Source of the DNA: CAIWHR01 sp963786625
GTDB taxonomy: Bacteria > Pseudomonadota > Gammaproteobacteria > Burkholderiales > Casimicrobiaceae
DNA length: 64,000 bases
Assembly: GCA_963786625.1 (NCBI GenBank)
Contig: CAWAZS010000014.1
Location: 62,001-126,000, forward strand
Reading direction: 5' to 3'
The position numbers and the translations under genes are program-made. Shown here in pieces: positions 37,105 through 45,851 of this stretch; position 1 is the stretch's first letter, and every line of letters starts with the position of its first letter. Below the pieces are notes generated by a model that saw only the letters and a program-made list of their open reading frames with translations, was not told where the DNA came from and made no database searches.

Positions 37105-38520
37105 CTACATCGGCGGTCGCCGCCGATGCCAGTCGGTGACCTTCTGGAAGGCGCGCCCCATCTTGACGAGCGTCGCCTCGGCGAAGCGCGCGCCCGTCAG
37201 TTGCACGCCGATCGGCAGGCCGTCCGCCGAGAATCCCGCCGGCAGCGACAGCGCGCAGACGCCGAGGTAGTTGGCCGCGCGCGTCCAGGTGGCGAGCGGC
37301 GTCGTCGCCTCGTCGACCTCGGCGAGCGGCGTCGCGGTGATCGGCAGCGTCGGGGTGAGGAGCGCGTCGCGCTCGCGCATCCAGTCGGCGAACGCGGCGC
37401 CGGCACGCTGCCGCGCCGCGATGTCGTCGATGTAGTCGGCGGCGCTGATCGCCTTCCCGCCGAGGACGCGCTTCCGCACCCAGGGATCGATGTCGAGAGA
37501 CTCGTCCTCGATGTACGCGCGGTGGATCGCGTACGCCTCGGCGGCGATGATCCGGCCGTTCTTCGCCATGACCTCGTCGAAGTCGAGCGGAACCGCGGTT
37601 TCGTCGACGTTCGCGCCGAGGCCGCGCAGCGTGGCGATCGCGGTGTCGTAGGCGCGCACGACATCCGGCAGCGTGTCGGCGGGGAAGCCGTCGCGCGCGA
37701 GGGCGGTGATGCGCATTCCGGTCAGCATTGCCGCGTTTTCGGGCCGGCGCGCGAGCGACGACGAGACGTCGAAGGGCGGCGCGGCCAGCGTCGCCGGATC
37801 GCGCGGGTCGCGCCCCGCGATCGCCGCGGTGAGCAGCGCCGCATCCTCGACGGTGCGCGCGAGCGGCCCGATCGAGTCGAGCGTCGGCGACAGCGGCACG
37901 GCGCCGTAGAGGCTCACGAGGCCGTAGGTCGGCTTCAGGCCCGTGAGCCCGCACAGCGCGGCGGGAATGCGGATCGACCCCCCGGTGTCCGATCCGATGG
38001 CGGCCGGGACGAGGCCGCCGGCGACGGCGACCGCGGAACCGCTGGACGAGCCGCCCGCGACGCGGTGGGTGTGCATGTCCCACGGATTCCATGGCGCGCC
38101 CAGCGGCTGGTTGCGACCCCAGCCCCCGAACGCGAACTCGACCATGTGCGTCTTGCCGAGCGGAATCATGCCGGCCGCGATCAGGCGCTCCACCGCCGTC
38201 GCCGTGTGATCGGAAATCCGCCCGAGCCAGCTCTTCGAACCGGCGGTCGTCTGCCGTCCCTCGAGATGCAGCAGGTCCTTCAGCGCGATCGGCAGCCCGG
38301 CGAGCGGTCCGCGGACCACGCCTGCCCGACGCTCGAGGTCGGCCGTGTCGGCCGCCGCCCGGGCGTCGTCGCGATAGACGTCGATGAATGCGTGCAGCTG
38401 GCCGTCGAGCGCGTCGACGCGGGCGAGGCAGGCTTCGACGATCTCGCGCGAGCTGGTCTTGCCGTCGGCGAGCAGGTGCGAGAGCTCGGTCAGCGACTGG
38501 AACGGGAGGTCATCCGGCAT
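37105..38520 (-). CDS. Amidase-signature family hydrolase
   Basis: Protein of 471 residues. The Ser-cisSer-Lys triad is visible: Lys in LPIALKDLLHLEG (near residue 80), and the Gly/Ser-rich GGSSSGSAVAVAGG with DTGGSIRIPAALCG containing the cis-Ser and nucleophilic Ser (around 155-180). The C-terminal portion ALSLPAGFSADGLPIGVQL is typical. It hydrolyses an amide of unknown identity; GatA-like proteins share the fold, but no gatB/gatC is nearby. The ATG at 38520 is in good register with family N-termini. Intact frame. Confidence 0.85.
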   Translation of the reverse strand: MPDDLPFQSLTELSHLLADGKTSSREIVEACLARVDALDGQLHAFIDVYRDDARAAADTADLERRAGVVRGPLAGLPIALKDLLHLEGRQTTAGSKSWLGRISDHTATAVERLIAAGMIPLGKTHMVEFAFGGWGRNQPLGAPWNPWDMHTHRVAGGSSSGSAVAVAGGLVPAAIGSDTGGSIRIPAALCGLTGLKPTYGLVSLYGAVPLSPTLDSIGPLARTVEDAALLTAAIAGRDPRDPATLAAPPFDVSSSLARRPENAAMLTGMRITALARDGFPADTLPDVVRAYDTAIATLRGLGANVDETAVPLDFDEVMAKNGRIIAAEAYAIHRAYIEDESLDIDPWVRKRVLGGKAISAADYIDDIAARQRAGAAFADWMRERDALLTPTLPITATPLAEVDEATTPLATWTRAANYLGVCALSLPAGFSADGLPIGVQLTGARFAEATLVKMGRAFQKVTDWHRRRPPM

Positions 38521-38821
38521 CGGGCGGCTCACGGAAGGGCGTCGGCCCGGCCGCGGGTGTCGCACGCGCCGGACGAAATGCAAGTCTAGTTGAACGGCCG
38601 CCCGGCAGGCGCGGTTGGCCGGGAAACGGGCGCGGCGCGGCCCCTTGCCGTTACGCCGATGCCACACCGCCGACAGGTTCGCTCGGGCGGGCGATCGCTC
38701 GCGGGCCCTGTTCGCGGTGCGGTGGCCCGCGGCACCGGCCACGACCGCGAAAGGCGCGATAATGAGCGTCCGAAGCCGGCGGCGGAGCTCGCTGCCGGCG
38801 GCTGCACGACCGGGAGGGCCC

Positions 38822-39736
38822 ATGGAACAGCAAGCTCCACTGCGCGGCGTGATCGCCCCCGTCATCACCCCGTTCGGGCCGGACCTGCGGCCGGATCCCG
38901 GCAGGTTCATCAAGCTTTGCCGCTGGCTCCTTGCCCAGGACACCGGGCTTGCGGTGTTCGGCACCACCTCCGAGGCGAATTCGCTTTCGGTCGGCGAGAA
39001 GCTCGTGCTCCTCGACGCCCTGGTGGACGCCGGACTGCCGGCGACGCGCATGCTGCCGGGCACCGGCTGCTGCGCGCTCACCGACACCGTCGAGCTCACG
39101 CGGCACGCGGTCCGGCATCGCTGCGCCGGGGTGCTGATGCTGCCGCCGTTCTATTACAAGGGCGTCACCGACGACGGGCTCTTCGCCAGCTATTCCGAGG
39201 TTATCCAGCGCGTGGGCGACGCGCGGCTGCGCATCTACCTCTATCACATCCCCCAGGTCTCGCAGGTGCCGCTGTCGCTGGCGCTGATCGAGCGCCTGCT
39301 CGGCGCCTATCCGGGCACGATCGCCGGAATCAAGGACAGCTCGGGGGACCCGAACAGCGTGCGCGCGCTGCTCGAGCGCTTCGCGCCGCGAGGGTTCGCG
39401 GTGTTTCCGGGCAACGAGGCGCTGCTGCTCGCGGCGATGCGCGGCGGTGGCGCCGGATGCATCAGTGCGACGGCGAACGTCAATCCCGCCGCGATCGGGG
39501 AGCTCTATCGCCACTGGGAGCGAGCGGACGCCAGCGCGCAGCAGGCTGCCCTGGACGCGTTGCGCACCGCGCTCCTGAAATATCCGATGATCGCGGCGCT
39601 GAAGGCGCTGGTCGCCCATTTTGCGCGGGACGAGGCCTGGGCGCGGCTGCGGCCGCCGCTGGTCGCTCTCTCCGCCGGGGAGCGCGCCGCGCTGCTCGCC
39701 TCGCTCCCTGCGGACTTCTCGATCGCCGGGTTGTAA
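38822..39736 (+). CDS. DapA-family aldolase/lyase
   Basis: Protein of 304 residues, a TIM-barrel member of the dihydrodipicolinate synthase family. GVIAPVITPFGPDLRPD starts the barrel, FGTTSEANSLS is the Thr-Thr substrate loop (DapA has GTTGE), YLYHIPQ carries the Tyr and IAGIKDSSGD the Schiff-base Lys. GTTSEAN and absence of lysine genes nearby argue for a catabolic member (such as a keto-acid aldolase or dehydratase) rather than true DapA. It starts behind GGGAGG. The 300 bases upstream (38521-38821), shared with the divergent amidase, hold no gene. Confidence 0.8.
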   Translation: MEQQAPLRGVIAPVITPFGPDLRPDPGRFIKLCRWLLAQDTGLAVFGTTSEANSLSVGEKLVLLDALVDAGLPATRMLPGTGCCALTDTVELTRHAVRHRCAGVLMLPPFYYKGVTDDGLFASYSEVIQRVGDARLRIYLYHIPQVSQVPLSLALIERLLGAYPGTIAGIKDSSGDPNSVRALLERFAPRGFAVFPGNEALLLAAMRGGGAGCISATANVNPAAIGELYRHWERADASAQQAALDALRTALLKYPMIAALKALVAHFARDEAWARLRPPLVALSAGERAALLASLPADFSIAGL

Positions 39737-39885
39737 CGCGGCTTCCGCACGCCGGTCTGTCGCCGCGCCCGGGCCGCGACCGCGTCCGCCGCAGGGCGGG
39801 ATTGCCGCGTGCATGCTTTATACTCTGGACGTTGCGAAGTGCAGGGAGGGTGCGGCCTGATCGCCGGGCCGCCGGAGCACGGGAA

Positions 39886-40446
39886 ATGGAGCCACTGGTT
39901 CTGACGGTCGACATGGCGGGCCTGCCGCAGGCTTGGGTCGAGCTCGAGGATGCGATCACCTACCACGCCAGGCAGATGGTCGCCTGGTCGGTGGGCCGCG
40001 AGGTCCGCGAGTTCCGTGGCGGCTGGCAGAAGAACGGCGTGCGCTCGCGCATCGCGACGCGATCGATCCTCGCGATCAAGGGCAGCGGGAGCGGGGCGCA
40101 CCACCACGCGCCGGGTCTCACCAACCAGATGCTGTTCGTCCGCGACCGCCAGGTGTGCGCGTACTGCGGGGGGCGGTACATGGTTCGCGATCTCTCGCGC
40201 GACCACGTCGTGCCGGTGTCGCGCGGCGGCAGGGATTCGTGGACCAACACGGTGACCGCCTGCCGGTCCTGCAACACGCGCAAGGGCGGCCGCTCTCCGG
40301 AACAGGCGAGGATGCCGCTGCTGTACGTCCCCTACGTGCCCAACCGGCACGAGCACTTCATCCTCAGGAACCGCCGCATCCTCGCCGACCAGATGGAGTA
40401 CCTGCTCGCCGGCGTGCCGCGCACCAGCCGCCTGCACGCGCGGTAA
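39886..40446 (+). CDS. HNH endonuclease domain protein
   Basis: Protein of 186 residues. The HNH core is at about residues 90-140: VCAYCGGRY, then LSRDHVVPVSRGGRDSWTN and TACRSCNTRKGGR, giving two CxxC zinc pairs around the DH and N of the motif. The N-terminal 80 residues (AGLPQAWVELEDAITYHARQ) are a small conserved domain in this group, found widely as a lone chromosomal gene. It probably cuts or nicks DNA, but the role is unknown. Intact; convergent with the chromate transporter across a long palindrome. Confidence 0.85.
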   Translation: MEPLVLTVDMAGLPQAWVELEDAITYHARQMVAWSVGREVREFRGGWQKNGVRSRIATRSILAIKGSGSGAHHHAPGLTNQMLFVRDRQVCAYCGGRYMVRDLSRDHVVPVSRGGRDSWTNTVTACRSCNTRKGGRSPEQARMPLLYVPYVPNRHEHFILRNRRILADQMEYLLAGVPRTSRLHAR

Positions 40447-40452
40447 TGGCGG

Positions 40453-40504
40453 TAACGGGGTCAGGTTAATTTATCAATCCTGACAAATTAACCTGACCCC
40501 ATTA
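40453..40504. repeat. Long perfect palindrome, REP-like
   Basis: GGGGTCAGGTTAATTT (40457-40472) is followed after 12 bases by its exact reverse complement (40485-40500); flanking TAA/TTA extends it. The GGGGTCAG...TTAATTT word is a dispersed element I recognise from beta- and gammaproteobacteria. It lies between two convergent stops and may terminate both transcripts. Confidence 0.75.
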
Positions 40505-41029
40505 CACCAGTCCCATCGCGCCGAAGCCCGCTGCCGCGGCCAGCATCCACAGCGGATGCAGCCGGGTGGTCAGGGCAAGCAGCAATGTCGTGCCGGTGAT
40601 CGCGTAGGCGGTCCAGGTATGATCGTTCATCCGGGTCAGCACATAGCCTGACGATAGAACGAGGCCGACGGTGACCGGCTCCAGCGCGCGCTGGAGCGCG
40701 ATCCGCAGCGGCGCTTCGCGGAAGCGCTCCCACACGTTCGCGACGAAATAGGTGAGCGCCGACGAGGGCCCGCACATCGCGAGCATCGCGACGAGCGCGC
40801 CGGCGATGCCCGCCGCCTTCCAGCCCACGAGGCTCACGATCAGCACGTTCGGTCCCGGCGCCGCCTGCGCCAGCGCGAACATCTGCGAGAAGTCGACGTC
40901 GGTCATCCAATGGTGGATATCGACTGCGCGCAGGTGGATTTCCGGGATGATCGCGTTGGCGCCGCCGATCGACAGCAGCGACAGCACCAGGAACTGGAGC
41001 GCCAGCTCGACGAGCACCGGAGATATCAC
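40502..41029 (-). CDS. chrA: Chromate transporter, C-terminal-half (short-chain) subunit
   Basis: Protein of 175 residues starting at a GTG that overlaps the previous stop (GTGA). QFLVLSLLSIGGANAIIPEI and FALAQAAPGPNVLIVSLVGW are the ChrA signature for one half-repeat, with five to six hydrophobic segments. Short-chain CHR proteins occur as pairs, each equal to half of the long-chain transporter, and export chromate or related oxyanions across the inner membrane. It is translated with the upstream half. The downstream palindrome begins within its stop region. Confidence 0.85.
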   Translation of the reverse strand: MISPVLVELALQFLVLSLLSIGGANAIIPEIHLRAVDIHHWMTDVDFSQMFALAQAAPGPNVLIVSLVGWKAAGIAGALVAMLAMCGPSSALTYFVANVWERFREAPLRIALQRALEPVTVGLVLSSGYVLTRMNDHTWTAYAITGTTLLLALTTRLHPLWMLAAAAGFGAMGLV

Positions 41030-41586
41030 CCGCGCCTCCACCAGCTGAAGGCCAGGGACACGGGAACGAGCGCGGCCAGCACCCAGAGCAGCGGCTGGCG
41101 CGCAACGCCGATGGCGACGAACGCGACGACCCCGACGCCGATCTGCCACGGGGTGTCGCGGATCGTCTTGCCCATCTTCAGCGCCAGCGCAAGCACGAGC
41201 CCCGACGCGGCCGCGGAGACGCCCGTGCACGCGCCGCGCACCGCCTCGACCTCCGCGAACCGGGCGAACACCACCGCGAGCAGCAGGACGAACGCCAGCG
41301 GCATCAGCAGCAGGCCGAGCGTGGCGGCGAGCGAACCGATCGGTCCGCGGAACCGGCGGCCGACGATGACCGAGACGTTGACGATGTTCGGTCCCGGAAG
41401 GAACTGCGACAGCGAAAGGACCTCGTTGAACTCCGTCGCGTCGAGCCAGCGCCGCTCGTCGACCAGCATCCGGCGGGCAAACGGCAGGACGCCGCCGAAG
41501 CCCGACATCCCGACTTTCAGGAACTCCATGAAGAGCGCGCCGGTCGTGACGCGCGGGACCGGTGGCGGAAGCTCGGCGGTGTCCAT
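41026..41586 (-). CDS. chrA: Chromate transporter, N-terminal-half (short-chain) subunit
   Basis: Protein of 186 residues. FLKVGMSGFGGVLPFARRML and SLSQFLPGPNIVNVSVIVG are the ChrA half-repeat motifs, with six hydrophobic segments following. The ATG at 41586 begins the family alignment. The frame stays open upstream into an ISL3 transposase remnant, so a longer hybrid protein could in principle be made, but MDTAELPPPVP is a better N-terminus. Its native promoter region appears to have been replaced by the remnant, so expression is uncertain. Confidence 0.85.
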   Translation of the reverse strand: MDTAELPPPVPRVTTGALFMEFLKVGMSGFGGVLPFARRMLVDERRWLDATEFNEVLSLSQFLPGPNIVNVSVIVGRRFRGPIGSLAATLGLLLMPLAFVLLLAVVFARFAEVEAVRGACTGVSAAASGLVLALALKMGKTIRDTPWQIGVGVVAFVAIGVARQPLLWVLAALVPVSLAFSWWRRG

Positions 41587-41629
41587 GGCGTCGACGGTCG
41601 TGTGCTCTGCGGGAACTCGATGCGCTTCC

Positions 41630-42165
41630 GGCGGTGGCGCCGTTCGGACGCGCACCCGGTCGACCACCTCACGGCCGTACTTCGCCACGACATGAAACAA
41701 GTCGTAGACGATCTCGGCCTGCGGGCAGCGCGCCCGCACTTCTTCGGCGTAACCCGCGTTCATGTCCATCACCGCGGCGCGCAGCCCGGCGCAGCCGGCC
41801 GCCCCGAGCAAGTCGAAGAACGGGCCGCACGTCCTCGCGGCCGCGACCTCGGCCAACCCACAGCACCCGTTTGCGCGATGGCTCCACGATCACCGTCGCG
41901 TAGCGATGCCCCTTCTGGATCGCGAACTCATCCATGCCGATCACCGTCACCGCCTTCAGCTCCACCGGTCCCAGCGTCCGTTGCAGATACCGAAAGTCGA
42001 TCTGCTTCACCGTCGTCCACGCCAACCGATAGAAGCGCGCCACGTGGCGAATCGACATCACTTGGCACAGCCGCGCGACGCTGGCTCGCCAGGCGCGCGG
42101 TAACCCGGGCGTAGCCTTCCAACCAATTCAGCCGCTCCAGCTTGCCGCCGCACAAAAAAAAGCCC
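41630..42165 (-). pseudogene. ISL3-family transposase remnant
   Basis: Internal fragments of an ISL3 transposase in changing frames: LERLNWLEGYARVT, MSIRHVARFYRLAWTTVKQI, VIGMDEFAIQKGHRYATVIV (first catalytic Asp), then after a shift FFDLLGAAGCAGL and AVMDMNAGYAEEV (second Asp) and YDLFHVVAKYGREVVDRVRV. The N-terminal zinc-finger portion and the C-terminal third with the catalytic Glu are missing, and no terminal repeats were found. It is a dead fragment between the rhomboid and chromate genes. Confidence 0.8.
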
Positions 42166-42178
42166 CGATTGCTCGAGG
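42153..42178 (-). terminator. Rho-independent terminator after the rhomboid gene
   Basis: On the minus strand GCCTCGA-GCAA-TCGGGGC forms a stem-loop followed by eight T. It lies about 70 bases after the restored rhomboid stop (42247), at the edge of the ISL3 remnant. Confidence 0.75.
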
Positions 42179-42246
42179 CGTTTCGTGTGGTCCGATGAAC
42201 GGCGGAGACACCTGGTCGCGAATGCTGCACCGGGCAGTGGGGCCTG

Positions 42247-42931
42247 TCAAATAGGAGGCGGCGGTCGGTAGTCGCCATCGTCGGCGTGCGGGTCGTCGCG
42301 CTCGTCCGGTCTCGCCTTCCCACGCGTAGCGGGTGCGCGGTGGAATGTCGACGTCGCGCAGCAGGATGGCCATCGCGACACCGATCACCGTCGCTGCCAG
42401 ATGGGTCTCCCAGGAGACTCCGTGCCTGATCGGCAGCACGCCCCAGACCAGCGCGCCGTACATGAACGCGACCAGCATCGATGCCGCGATGGCGCGTCGG
42501 TCCCGCCGGAGCACGCCGGCGACGAACACATAGCTGAACAGTCCGTAGACGAGGCCGCTGGCGCCGACGTGGACGCCATCCTTGCCGAACAACCAGACCA
42601 CGATCCCGGGCACGAGGTACACCGCCGGCAGCACGCGAAAGGCCGCCGTCGGATAGAGATGGAGCATCGCCGTGCCCAGGACGAAGAGCGGCAGCGAGTT
42701 GGCGATCAGGTGGGCGAAGTCCGCGTGCAGCAGCGGCGCGGCAAGCACGCCCGGCAAGCCGATCCATTGCCGTGGTCGAACGCCGTAGCGTTCCAGTTCG
42801 AGGCCCCATCCCAGCAACGGGATGAGCCACAGCAGAGCAACGAAGCCGAGCGAGAGTTGTGCGGCCAGCCGGAAATTGGCGCGGGCCCGATCGGAGCTGG
42901 TGTACGCGGCGTCCGGCAAGTGAACCTGCAT
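42247..42931 (-). CDS. Rhomboid-family intramembrane serine protease (frame broken near 3' end)
   Basis: About 228 residues with six to seven hydrophobic segments. The catalytic Ser lies in VHVGASGLVYGL (GxSG), the His in WETHLAATVIG, and HADFAHLIANSLPLFVLG contains the conserved HxxxN of TM2. It cleaves membrane proteins within the inner membrane. Near 42310 an extra base seems to shift the frame: in the next frame the tail reads ERDDPHADDGDYRPPPPI then stop, a C-terminus familiar for this group, and a terminator follows. Without the correction the frame runs to 42128 through IS sequence. Confidence 0.8.
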
Positions 42932-43164
42932 CGCGGTACAGAATACCAGCCGGCGCCGGCGGCCTTCCGGCGATTCGCGCGCGCCTCCAGGCTGCGGCCG
43001 CCTCGGCACTGCACGACGACACGCGGATCCGGCTGTCCGCCTGAACGCGCTGCATCCCGCGAGGGTCCGCGGCAATCGACAGGGAGTTGCCCGGAATCAA
43101 GACGGACCCACGGCGGCGGGCCTATCGTGGGACCCATGTGCGGCGCCCGCCGCACGGAGCGGTG

Positions 43165-43800
43165 ATGCTCGATCGTCGCCAATTCCTCGGGGTCATGCTC
43201 ATGTCCAGGGTCGTACTCGCCCAGGGCGGGGGCGCAATCGTGCTGCCGCCGCCGCAGACCACCGGCACCGTGTCGCTGCTGCAGGCGCTGCGCGCGCGCC
43301 GAAGCACGCGCGAATTCTCGTCGCGACCGCTGCCTCTCGACGTGCTGTCGACGCTGCTGTGGAGCGCGTTCGGCGTCAATCGGCCGGACAGTGGCGGGCG
43401 CACGGCACCGTCCGCCCACAACTGGCAGGAAATCGAGGTCTTCGCCGCGCTGCCGGACGGCGCCTATCGCTACGCCGCGCGCGAGCATGCGCTGCACCTC
43501 GTGGCCGCCGGCGACCTGCGCGCGGCCACCGGCTTGCAGGACTTCGTCGGCACCGCGCCCCTCAACCTCGTCTATGCCGCCGACTTCGGCAAGATGGGCG
43601 ATGCGAGCGCCGAAGACCGGACGTTCTATGCGTCGGCCGACGCCGGCTTCGTCGCCCAGAACGTGTACCTGTACTGCGCCGCGGCCGGGCTTGCCTGCGT
43701 GGTGCGCGGCCTCGTCGATCGGCGCAAGCTGGCGCCGGCGCTGCAGCTGCGCACCGACCAGCGGATCGTGCTCGCGCAGACGGTGGGATACCCGAAGTAG
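43165..43800 (+). CDS. SagB/ThcOx-type nitroreductase-fold oxidoreductase
   Basis: Protein of 211 residues. The N-terminus has an Arg-Arg-containing signal-like segment (MLDRRQFLGVMLMSRVVLAQ), suggesting export, possibly by Tat. The FMN-binding fold follows: LLQALRARRSTREFSSRPLP, LLWSAFGVNRPDSGGRTAPS, and NVYLYCAAAGLACVVRGLVD. This is the SagB-like branch of nitroreductases. No peptide substrate gene or YcaO partner is nearby, so a general flavin oxidoreductase is more likely than a peptide-modifying enzyme. Divergent from the rhomboid gene. Confidence 0.8.
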   Translation: MLDRRQFLGVMLMSRVVLAQGGGAIVLPPPQTTGTVSLLQALRARRSTREFSSRPLPLDVLSTLLWSAFGVNRPDSGGRTAPSAHNWQEIEVFAALPDGAYRYAAREHALHLVAAGDLRAATGLQDFVGTAPLNLVYAADFGKMGDASAEDRTFYASADAGFVAQNVYLYCAAAGLACVVRGLVDRRKLAPALQLRTDQRIVLAQTVGYPK

Positions 43801-44049
43801 GCGACAGCGCCGGCTGGCCCGCGACCCGGCGGTCGGGCGGTCGGGCGCCGCGCAGGCCGGACGCCGAAACGCAGTGCCCGTCCCGCAAGCCCGGTGCGCC
43901 AGGCATGGCGCACCGGAGCGCCACCGAACGTCACCGTTTTCCGGCGTTTCACGCCCTGCCGGGGCGCATTGTGTCCGGTCGCGCTGGAGCCCGGACGCCC
44001 CGTCCCGTAATCTTGCCCTGCGACAGGAAAGCCGACCGAGGGCAACGAA

Positions 44050-45009
44050 ATGACGACCGACCAACGCAATCCTGGCACCGACACCGCCGCCGAGCGCGGC
44101 AAGCGCGGCGCCGCCGCGCGGCCGACCACCACCCGCCAGGCCCTGCGCGAGATTCGCGGCGGCGTCGTCGCGATGTGGTGGGGCTTCTTCGACTGGCTCG
44201 CCATCGTGTCGTGGAAGATGCTGCTGCTCGTTTCGTTCCTGGGCCTGATCCTGGTCGGCGGCGTGTTCGGTCGTCCCACGCCCGCATTCCTCTTCATCCT
44301 GGTCTCGTTCATCATCAAGGCGGTGGCGGGCGGCAAGCGCAAGGCGGAGCTCACCGCCACCGAGGCCACGAAGCGCGCCGATACCGAGCAGCTCGAGCGC
44401 GCGGTGCTGGAAGCGCGGATGGAAGCGCTGCAGGCGCAGATCGAGCCGCATTTCCTGTTCAACACGCTGGCGAGCATCGATCAGCTGATCCTGACCGATC
44501 CGCCGCGCGCCTCGCGCATGCAGCAGAGCCTGATCCGCTACCTGCGCTCGGCGATGCCGCAGATGCGCGAGAGCAGCCGGCCCTCGCTGGGCCAGCAGGT
44601 CGATCTCTGCGGCGCCTTCCTGGAGATCATGGCGGTGCGCATGGAGGGACGCCTGCAGCCGGTGCTGAGGGTCCCCGAGGGACTGAAATCGGCGACCTTC
44701 CCGTCGATGATGCTGCAGACCCTGGTGGAGAACGCGATCAAGCACGGCCTCGAACCGAAGCCCGAGGGCGGCCGGCTCGAGATCGGTGCCCAGGTCGCCG
44801 ATGGTCAGCTGGCCGTCCACGTGCTCGACACCGGCGTCGGCTTCATGCCGAAGGGCGAAGGCGGCGTGGGGCTCGCCAACATTCGCGAGCGCCTGAAGGC
44901 CCTGTACGACGGCCGGGCCGAGCTGATCATCACCGTGCCGCCCGACGGTGGCACCTGTGCCACGATCAAAGTACCCTACGAAGTCGGCCCGGCCACCGCG
45001 TCGTCCTGA
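44050..45009 (+). CDS. Sensor histidine kinase, LytS/YehU type
   Basis: Protein of 319 residues. Two hydrophobic segments (about 43-70 and 76-95) anchor it. The kinase core is the His_kinase (PF06580) type: ALQAQIEPHFLFNTL with phosphoacceptor His134, then the ATPase motifs LQTLVENAIKHGLEP (N box) and LDTGVGFMPKGEGGVGLANI (G boxes). No extracellular sensor domain is present, so the signal is likely sensed in or near the membrane. It signals to the LytTR regulator 27 bases downstream. Confidence 0.9.
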   Translation: MTTDQRNPGTDTAAERGKRGAAARPTTTRQALREIRGGVVAMWWGFFDWLAIVSWKMLLLVSFLGLILVGGVFGRPTPAFLFILVSFIIKAVAGGKRKAELTATEATKRADTEQLERAVLEARMEALQAQIEPHFLFNTLASIDQLILTDPPRASRMQQSLIRYLRSAMPQMRESSRPSLGQQVDLCGAFLEIMAVRMEGRLQPVLRVPEGLKSATFPSMMLQTLVENAIKHGLEPKPEGGRLEIGAQVADGQLAVHVLDTGVGFMPKGEGGVGLANIRERLKALYDGRAELIITVPPDGGTCATIKVPYEVGPATASS

Positions 45010-45036
45010 TCGCCGGCCCGATCGAATTCACGCCAC

Positions 45037-45810
45037 ATGAACGCCTCGCCCGCCCCCACCGCCATCGTCGCCGACGACGAGCGCCTGATGCGCGAGCAGA
45101 TCATCGACCGCCTGAAGGAAGCCTGGCCCGAGCTCGTGATCGTCGGCGAGGCCGGCAACGGCCGCGAGGCGGTCGCCTTGGTGCAGAGCGAGGAGCCCGA
45201 CGTCGCGTTCCTCGACATCAGCATGCCCGGGATGGACGGCATCCAGGCGGCGCAGGCGCTGGCCGGCAAGGTCCATGTCGTCTTCGTCACCGCCCACGAC
45301 CAGTATGCGATCAGCGCCTTCGAGCAGGGCGCGGTCGATTACCTGCTGAAACCGGCGGAGCCGGAGCGCCTGGCGCTGACCTGCCAGCGCCTGCGCGCGC
45401 GCATCACGCAGGCGCCGGATCCGATGCACGACCTGCTGGCGCAGCTCTCGCAACGGCTCGGGGCGGGCGGCCTCAAGGCGCGCGAGTACCTGCGCTGGGT
45501 GCAGGCGAGCGTCGGCGCCAACCTGCGGATGATCCCGACCAGCGACATCCTGTTCTTCCGCGCCGAGGACAAGTACACGCGGGTGCAGACGCAGGGCTTC
45601 GAGGCCCTGATCCGCAAGCCGATCAAGGAGCTGATCGACGAGCTCGACCCGAAGGAGTTCTGGCAGATCCATCGCTCCACCGTGGTTCGCGTCGATGCGG
45701 TCGAGCAGGTCAGCCGCAACTTCCGCGGCCAGCAGGTGGTGCACGTGAAAGGCCGCGGGGAAAAGCTCGAAGTGAGCCGCAGCTTCAATCACCTGTTCAA
45801 GCAGATGTAG
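45037..45810 (+). CDS. LytTR-family response regulator
   Basis: Protein of 257 residues. The receiver domain (1-120) has AIVADDERLMREQI with the acidic pocket, phospho-Asp60 in VAFLDISMPGMDG, the Thr in FVTAHDQY and Lys in DYLLKPAEP. The LytTR DNA-binding domain (about 150-257) has DILFFRAEDKYTRVQTQGFE and FWQIHRSTVVRVDAVEQVSR. LytTR proteins bind direct repeats upstream of few targets; candidates here are the methyltransferase that follows and the SagB-type gene. It forms a two-component system with the upstream kinase. Confidence 0.9.
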   Translation: MNASPAPTAIVADDERLMREQIIDRLKEAWPELVIVGEAGNGREAVALVQSEEPDVAFLDISMPGMDGIQAAQALAGKVHVVFVTAHDQYAISAFEQGAVDYLLKPAEPERLALTCQRLRARITQAPDPMHDLLAQLSQRLGAGGLKAREYLRWVQASVGANLRMIPTSDILFFRAEDKYTRVQTQGFEALIRKPIKELIDELDPKEFWQIHRSTVVRVDAVEQVSRNFRGQQVVHVKGRGEKLEVSRSFNHLFKQM

Positions 45811-45851
45811 GCGCGGCCGCTGCCGCGGACCTGCCGACCACGGGAGACGCA

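Noticed and set aside
42706..44820. 700-codon minus-strand frame
   Set aside because: It runs antisense to the SagB-type and kinase genes and has no recognisable domain.
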